From NCBI RefSeq assembly GCF_001632365.1, contig NW_024468511.1, forward strand, positions 611,550 to 675,549: DNA of 64,000 bases, given 5' to 3'. The notes beneath the pieces are model-generated. The model made no database searches and had not been told where the DNA came from. It saw only the letters and a list, made by a program, of their open reading frames with translations. This DNA comes from Laetiporus sulphureus 93-53 (Eukaryota > Basidiomycota > Agaricomycetes > Polyporales > Laetiporaceae). Position 1 is the stretch's first letter. Each line of letters begins with the position of its first letter. Shown piece after piece: positions 59,095-64,000 of this stretch. The translations under genes and the position numbers were made by a program.

Positions 59095-59499
59095 TGTACC
59101 GTCTTCGTTCGGGATTTGGTGTAATGTTTGGACGAGTTATTGTAGTAGCACTATGTATGGCGATTCGGCGCGTCGCGGTATTCGAGCGGACTTTGCTTGC
59201 CAGTGGTGGCTGTCTCTTGGTCAATATTGTTGCTTTCCTCAATTTCCCCGTCATCTCGCATCATGAGTACCATTAACACTAGGCATAATAGTCGTGGTGT
59301 CTGTCCTCGCCAGAGCGCGTCCATGACCCTCCATGACCGTACTAGGTCAGGTCAGGTGACCGTATGTATACTCGTTCTCACCACTTCCTACCGGCCGCGG
59401 TCGCTATTCTGTGGTGTGTAAGGCTCTGGCTGCTACTTACGAAACTCTGAAACCTTCAGGAAGAGCACGAGTGCCTCAATCCTGCGTGCCTTTTCAGCC
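59095..59499. other. Intergenic
   Basis: 405 bases between ERG24 and DDB1, same strand. No gene; the DDB1 promoter should be here. Confidence 0.5.
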
Positions 59500-62400
59500 A
59501 TGAGAGTCGTCGCGACCTTCCACCAACCGTCCTCGGTCTCGCACTCAGTGAAATGCAATCTAACACCTGATCAGGAGCACCTGGTCGTCGCCAAGTCTAA
59601 CCGACTGGAGGTGTTCTCTCTTCAGCCTGAGGGGTTACGGAGAGAATGCGGGTTGGACATATGGGGCCGGGTGGTCGCCTTGCGAGCGGTTCCTGTCGAT
59701 GTGAGCATGACTCTTTACAGCTTCAACGCGATGTACTCAACGTATGGTAAGGACACGAATAAATCGAATCTGTTGGTCCTGACAGACCATCCTGACCCAA
59801 AGCTCATCCCTCTGGCCTATGAGGTCGACGAGTCCGGTACCGCAAGCCTTATCAGCAAGGAAGGGATCGACCTGCACGACCGCGACGCCCGCCCTGCGGA
59901 ATTCGTCACCGACGTCTTCGTAGACCCGTCCGGGCATGTAGCCATCGTCAGCTGCTACACTGGCCGCTTGAAGCTGGTTCAGCTAGAAAATGGCGAGGTC
60001 ACTGGTATACCCACTGATATCTCGTACGTACATGACGCTCTCGAGCTACTCAGGTCTGACCCCTATGCTGCAGGATTCCCGAGTTATACATTCTATCTCT
60101 TACATTTCTATACACAGGCGCAGATATGTACACAATTGGGATATTACATTACGACCACCAGCAACGTCTGCAGCTCCTCTCTCGCGATCTAGACATCCAA
60201 AACAAAGAGTTATCTGCAGCCTATTCTACACTCCTACCCAGCACGATCCTATCGGCAAAGAAGTTTCCGACAACAGAAACGCCTCCCCGACTGGTATCCG
60301 TGCCACCGTGTTCTTCGTCAGAGGAGATGGGGGGCAATGCGGGCGTCCTCGTGCTCGGTGGCCGGGACATCTTGTTCTTCGAGTATGCATCGAGCGAGCG
60401 ACAGGAAATCAAGAAAAACAAGCAGCGGCGGGCGTCAAAGCGGATGTCGAGTTCGGACCAGAAGGAGGCGCTAAAGGCGAAGGAGAAGGAGAAGGAAAGA
60501 GAAGCGAGGAAGGTGAAGCCCAGGGCAGGCGTGAAGTGGCCCTGGAGCGAGGTCACCGCGTAAGACACAAACCCTGCGATGCACGTTGATCTGAGAGCTG
60601 ACAAAGGTTCAAAAGATGCTGTCCAGTTGATGAGGGGGGGAGACGACACCTGATCGGTGATGAATATGGTCGGCTAGCTGTACTCGTCTTCGATCAAGCA
60701 TCATCACTTGTTCTTGTGCCCCTAGGCGAGGTGAGTCGTAATCGCTCAGGCTTGAGCCGCATGCTTAGTCCCCCTATTTCACAGGCCTCGCCTGCTACCA
60801 CACTCACATATCTCACTTCGCAAGTGGTCTATGTCGGGTCGCACTTTGGCGAGTCGCAAATTATACGTGTACACCCATCCCCCGTCTCAGAGTTGAACTC
60901 TGTGACGCTCCCCATTCCCGCTGGGATCGTGACTGTGTCCCCATCTTCCCTGATGTCTGGTAAGGGCAAGGAGAGAGCTGATGACGATGTGTCCTCTGGA
61001 AAGGAAGACAAAGAGGGTAAAATCGTATCCGGAAAGGGCTCATATGTCGAGGTGTTGAGTAACCATGAGAATATCGCACCCGTCATGGATGCAGTTTTGG
61101 CGGACATCGATGGCAGCGGGCAGGTGCGCTTTAGCTTAATTAACGAGTTTATGTGGTTGAAAGTCATCTGTGGCTAATTTCCAGCCTCAAATCATCACCT
61201 GTTCTGGAGGTAAGAACGCCGGCGCACTGAAGGTTGTGCAGACGGGCGCAGACTTTCAGGAGAAGGCTGTGGTTGAGGGCATACCTAACATCACAAACGC
61301 CTGGCCACTTCGCTCGACGTTCGAGGATGTGTAAGCAGTTGACAAGTGGGCCTCTCAGTACAATTAATGACATATATTCAGGATTGATACTCATCTTGTG
61401 GCATCGACGCTAGAACAGACGTTCGCATTCAGCTTAAACGCTTCTGACGTCCTGTTACCATCGGATGCCTCTGCCAATGGGTTCATCTCGGGTTCAGCAA
61501 CACTGGCAATCAAGAACGTTCTTCGCCGGGTCATGACGAATACCGCGGGCCGAACGGTCTCGTCGTATTCCAACTCGTCGCTCGTTGTCCAGGTCACTCC
61601 AGAGAGGGTCCGTCTGCTCGAGTACGATGCGGCGCGAGACGTCTTCTCAACTGCGGCGAACGACTGGGACCCTACGCGCGAACGTCGAACGATCGTTGCA
61701 GTTGATCTCAATGCCAGCCAGTTCGTGGTCGGCCTCAGCGGTGGAAAGCTCGCGCTGCTGAACTTCAACGAGAAACAGGAATTTCAAGTTCATAAGTACG
61801 CTGCGATCCTCCGGGCGCGGGCTGCACTGAGTGAGACTTGCACAGACATAGAGATTTCACAGATACCGCCGGTGGTGCGACTGAGATCTCCGCTGTCTCT
61901 TGCTCTCCCTTTGATTCCTCAAAGAGCTATGCCATGACCATCGCCGTCTCGTTCTGGGGTACTAACAAGGTCGCTCTGCTTTCATTAAAGTCAGCAGACT
62001 CTCCCCTCGCTACAATGTGCGAATGCGACGCCTTGCCGTCGCTGCCTCGCGCACTGTTACTTCACAACTTCGGTGCAGGTCGCACGCGCAAGGAGACTGA
62101 GTATCACCCACATTTATTGGTCGGTCTCACAGACGGGACGCTATGTTCTTTCAGTATCAAGGATGATCAATTGCACGACAAGAAGGTATTTGCGCTCGGG
62201 AGTAGTCCAGTCTCGTTTACGTCGTGTGTCGTGGACGGCAAACCGGCGATATTTGCCAGCGGGAGCAGAGCATCGGTCTTGCACTGGGACCGGCAACGAC
62301 TCCATCAATCGCAAGTGATGGTCAAAGTGGGTCAAAGAGCGTGCTACTACGCTCCCGTGCTAAAGATCAATCTGTAGGGTACGGTCTGCGCAACTAGGCT

Positions 62401-64000
62401 AAATGCATCCGCATTCCCATCGTCACTGGTGCTGTGCACGCCATCGTCACTGGTGATAGGCAAAATTCGTGGCGCAGACAAGATGCAAATTAAGACAGTG
62501 CGTGTGAGCCGGGTCTCATTTACCGTCACTAATGGCTTTCAGGTGCCGCTGGGGCTGGACAACCCGCGTCGAATATCATACCATTCGGGACTCAAAGTTG
62601 TCGTGGTAGCATGTGTACGAACTGCGCCATCTCGAATCGGTGATTTCGACGGAAGGACAAGTTCCCTCAAGGTTCTCGAAGATACTGGCTTCAACCGTGT
62701 GTTTACTGTAATGTGCATTATCGAACGACAGTACTGACATCTTTGTGCACAGAGCTTACTTCCTTTACTTGCGAGCCCGGTGAAGAGATCTCCTCGGTCC
62801 TGGCCTTGCCCGGAGGACACGATCTTCTCAGTCCATCCTTCTGCATCGGGACTGTCCGATTACAACCTGGTGAACCTGAGCCCTCTCATGGCCGTATCCT
62901 TCTATTTTCCCTCGTCACAGGCAGGTTGTCTACGAAGCCGGTTCAGTCTGCGTTGGACTTGGTCGTGTCCATGCCTGTCAATGGCTGTATTTATCAGCTG
63001 GTCAACGTGCAGGATATGGTTGCAGCAGCCGTGAACAGCTCGGTAGGTCTGCTGACAGCAGAGAACGACTGCATTACTCATGAATAACATCGCCAGGTTT
63101 TGTTGTTCAGGCTTGAACGAAGCGAGGCATCTTCCTTCCAGCTGAAGAAAATCGCTGAATGGAATCACAACTACATCGTCATGAGTCTGGCGGCGAAGGG
63201 CAACAAGCTCATTGTCGGTGACGCTATCAGCTCGGTGTCTGTTCTGACGGTGATCGACTCGCAAATAAATACCGTCGCGAGAGATTATGCCCCCTTGTGG
63301 CCCGTGGCTGTAGAAGCGATGGGCGACAACGGTGTGATTGGTGCTAATGTGTGTGATGTGTAAAATCCCGGGAGTCTCTGTGCTGATTTACGTCTACCAT
63401 AGAGCGACTGCAATTTGTTCACGTTCTCCCTCCAGCGTTCTGGTAATCGTGCTACTTTGGAACGGAATGGTAGCTTCTATCTAGGCGATGTGGTGAACAA
63501 GATTATACCAGGTAACTCACTGTCGTCATGTTCATCCTCATTTGATGCGATCACTAGTATCTAGGTGGTTTCGGCTCTGCGGATGCCTTGGGTGCTCAAG
63601 TTGTGGAGCCTAGGCATATCTTCTTCACGTCAACCGGTCGTATAGGCGTGATTCTCGAGATGAGCAATGAGATCTCATTGCATATGACTACGCTGCAGCA
63701 CAATATGGCAAAAGAAATCGTTGGACCGGGTGGTGTATCTCACACGAAGTGAGTCAAACAGCATCATGCAGCGAGAAACGCCTGTCTAATCTCTATATCA
63801 TGCAGGTACAGAGCTCCTGCTAACTCCAAAGGGCACAGCGAGGCAGAGTCAGCATTTGGATTCCTCGATGGGGACTTCCTGGAGCAGTTCCTTTTGTTAT
63901 CTAACCCTTCCACATACCTCCAAGGCGAAATTGAAGTAGAGCGTGTCAAGATGTCACAAGCCGAAGTGGAAGATATATTGGAGAAACTACAGAGCCTACA
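59500..64000 (+). CDS. DDB1: DDB1-like protein (UV-DDB / CUL4 adaptor), 3' truncated by window
   Basis: From ATG 59500 the protein starts MRVVATFHQPSSVSHSVKCN, then HLVVAKSNRLEVFSLQPEGL, the first blade of a DDB1/CPSF-A (MMS1_N) beta-propeller. Exons continue VTDVFVDPSGHVAIVSCYTG, HLIGDEYGRLAVLVFDQAS, VYVGSHFGESQIIRVH, MDAVLADIDGSGQ, IITCSGGKNAGALKVVQTG, RRTIVAVDLNASQFVVGLSG, HPHLLVGLTDGTLCSFSI. Then come FCIGTVRLQPGEPEPSHGRI, NGCIYQLVNVQDMVAAAVNS, KGNKLIVGDAISSVSVLTV and DYAPLWPVAVEAMGDNGVIG. The C-terminal part with FGFLDGDFLEQFLLLS and EVEDILEKLQSL matches the end of DDB1, so little is missing beyond 64000. A charged low-complexity insert (KGKERADDDVSS) and a Lys-rich insert lie inside the propellers. 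DDB1 links CUL4 E3 ligases to substrate receptors in DNA repair and replication. Confidence 0.85.

Noticed and set aside
1..64000. CRISPR arrays, bacterial operons, riboswitches
   Set aside because: No regularly spaced repeats or Shine-Dalgarno-linked gene strings exist; introns show a eukaryotic nuclear genome.

Overview
This is a fungal nuclear window and very probably an agaricomycete basidiomycete. Genes are dense and sit on both strands. Nearly all are broken by many short introns of about 45 to 65 nt with GT..AG ends. The families are typical of mushroom-forming fungi: a DUF6534 membrane protein, BTB/POZ protein, FuA-type glutathione transferase, Kre9/KNH-like secreted proteins, and a Crinkler-type (CR) kinase protein. 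Coordinates were worked out by hand from reading frames plus splice signals. Each CDS span is the genomic extent from start to stop codon, introns included.

Layout. 0.1-8 kb: a tiny cysteine-rich CYSTM protein (+), a KNH-like secreted protein (-), then a full-length RIF1 homologue (-). 8.8-22 kb is accessory: a nucleotidyltransferase-like gene (-), a lineage-specific gene (+) and a decayed relative of unknown family, a BTB protein (+), a rearranged ribosomal protein L7 (uL30) pseudogene, a CR-type protein with ubiquitin-like header, nuclease-like and kinase domains (-), a weak hypothetical gene, and about 2 kb of apparently empty DNA. 22-42.6 kb is mostly conserved: FAD amine oxidase (+), NHA1-type Na+/H+ antiporter (-), 3 kb without genes, DUF6534 protein (-), a long YEATS protein (-), NOP12 (+), FEN1/RAD27 (-), an NAD-binding epimerase-like protein (-). 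43-56 kb is mixed: GST (+), broken GNAT acetyltransferase (+), MFS transporter (-), kinesin (-) with a small inverted-repeat element in its first intron, a 355 bp foldback element, an SDR relic (+), and a second KNH-like gene (-). 56.5-64 kb is conserved: a histone-fold subunit (DPB3/CHRAC type, -), ERG24 (+) and DDB1 (+, cut by the window edge).

Functional themes. Several genes serve DNA replication and genome stability: RIF1, FEN1, the histone-fold protein and DDB1. The RIF1, kinesin and histone-fold upstream regions carry ACGCGT (MCB-like) boxes and the FEN1 upstream region carries clustered ACGCG pentamers, so shared G1/S (MBF-type) control is a testable idea. Broken genes (uL30, GNAT, SDR, the 11.2 kb relic) and both inverted-repeat elements lie only in the two accessory stretches.

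The most interesting items are the uL30 pseudogene with one exon turned around, the CR-type nuclease/kinase gene, and the two non-autonomous inverted-repeat elements.
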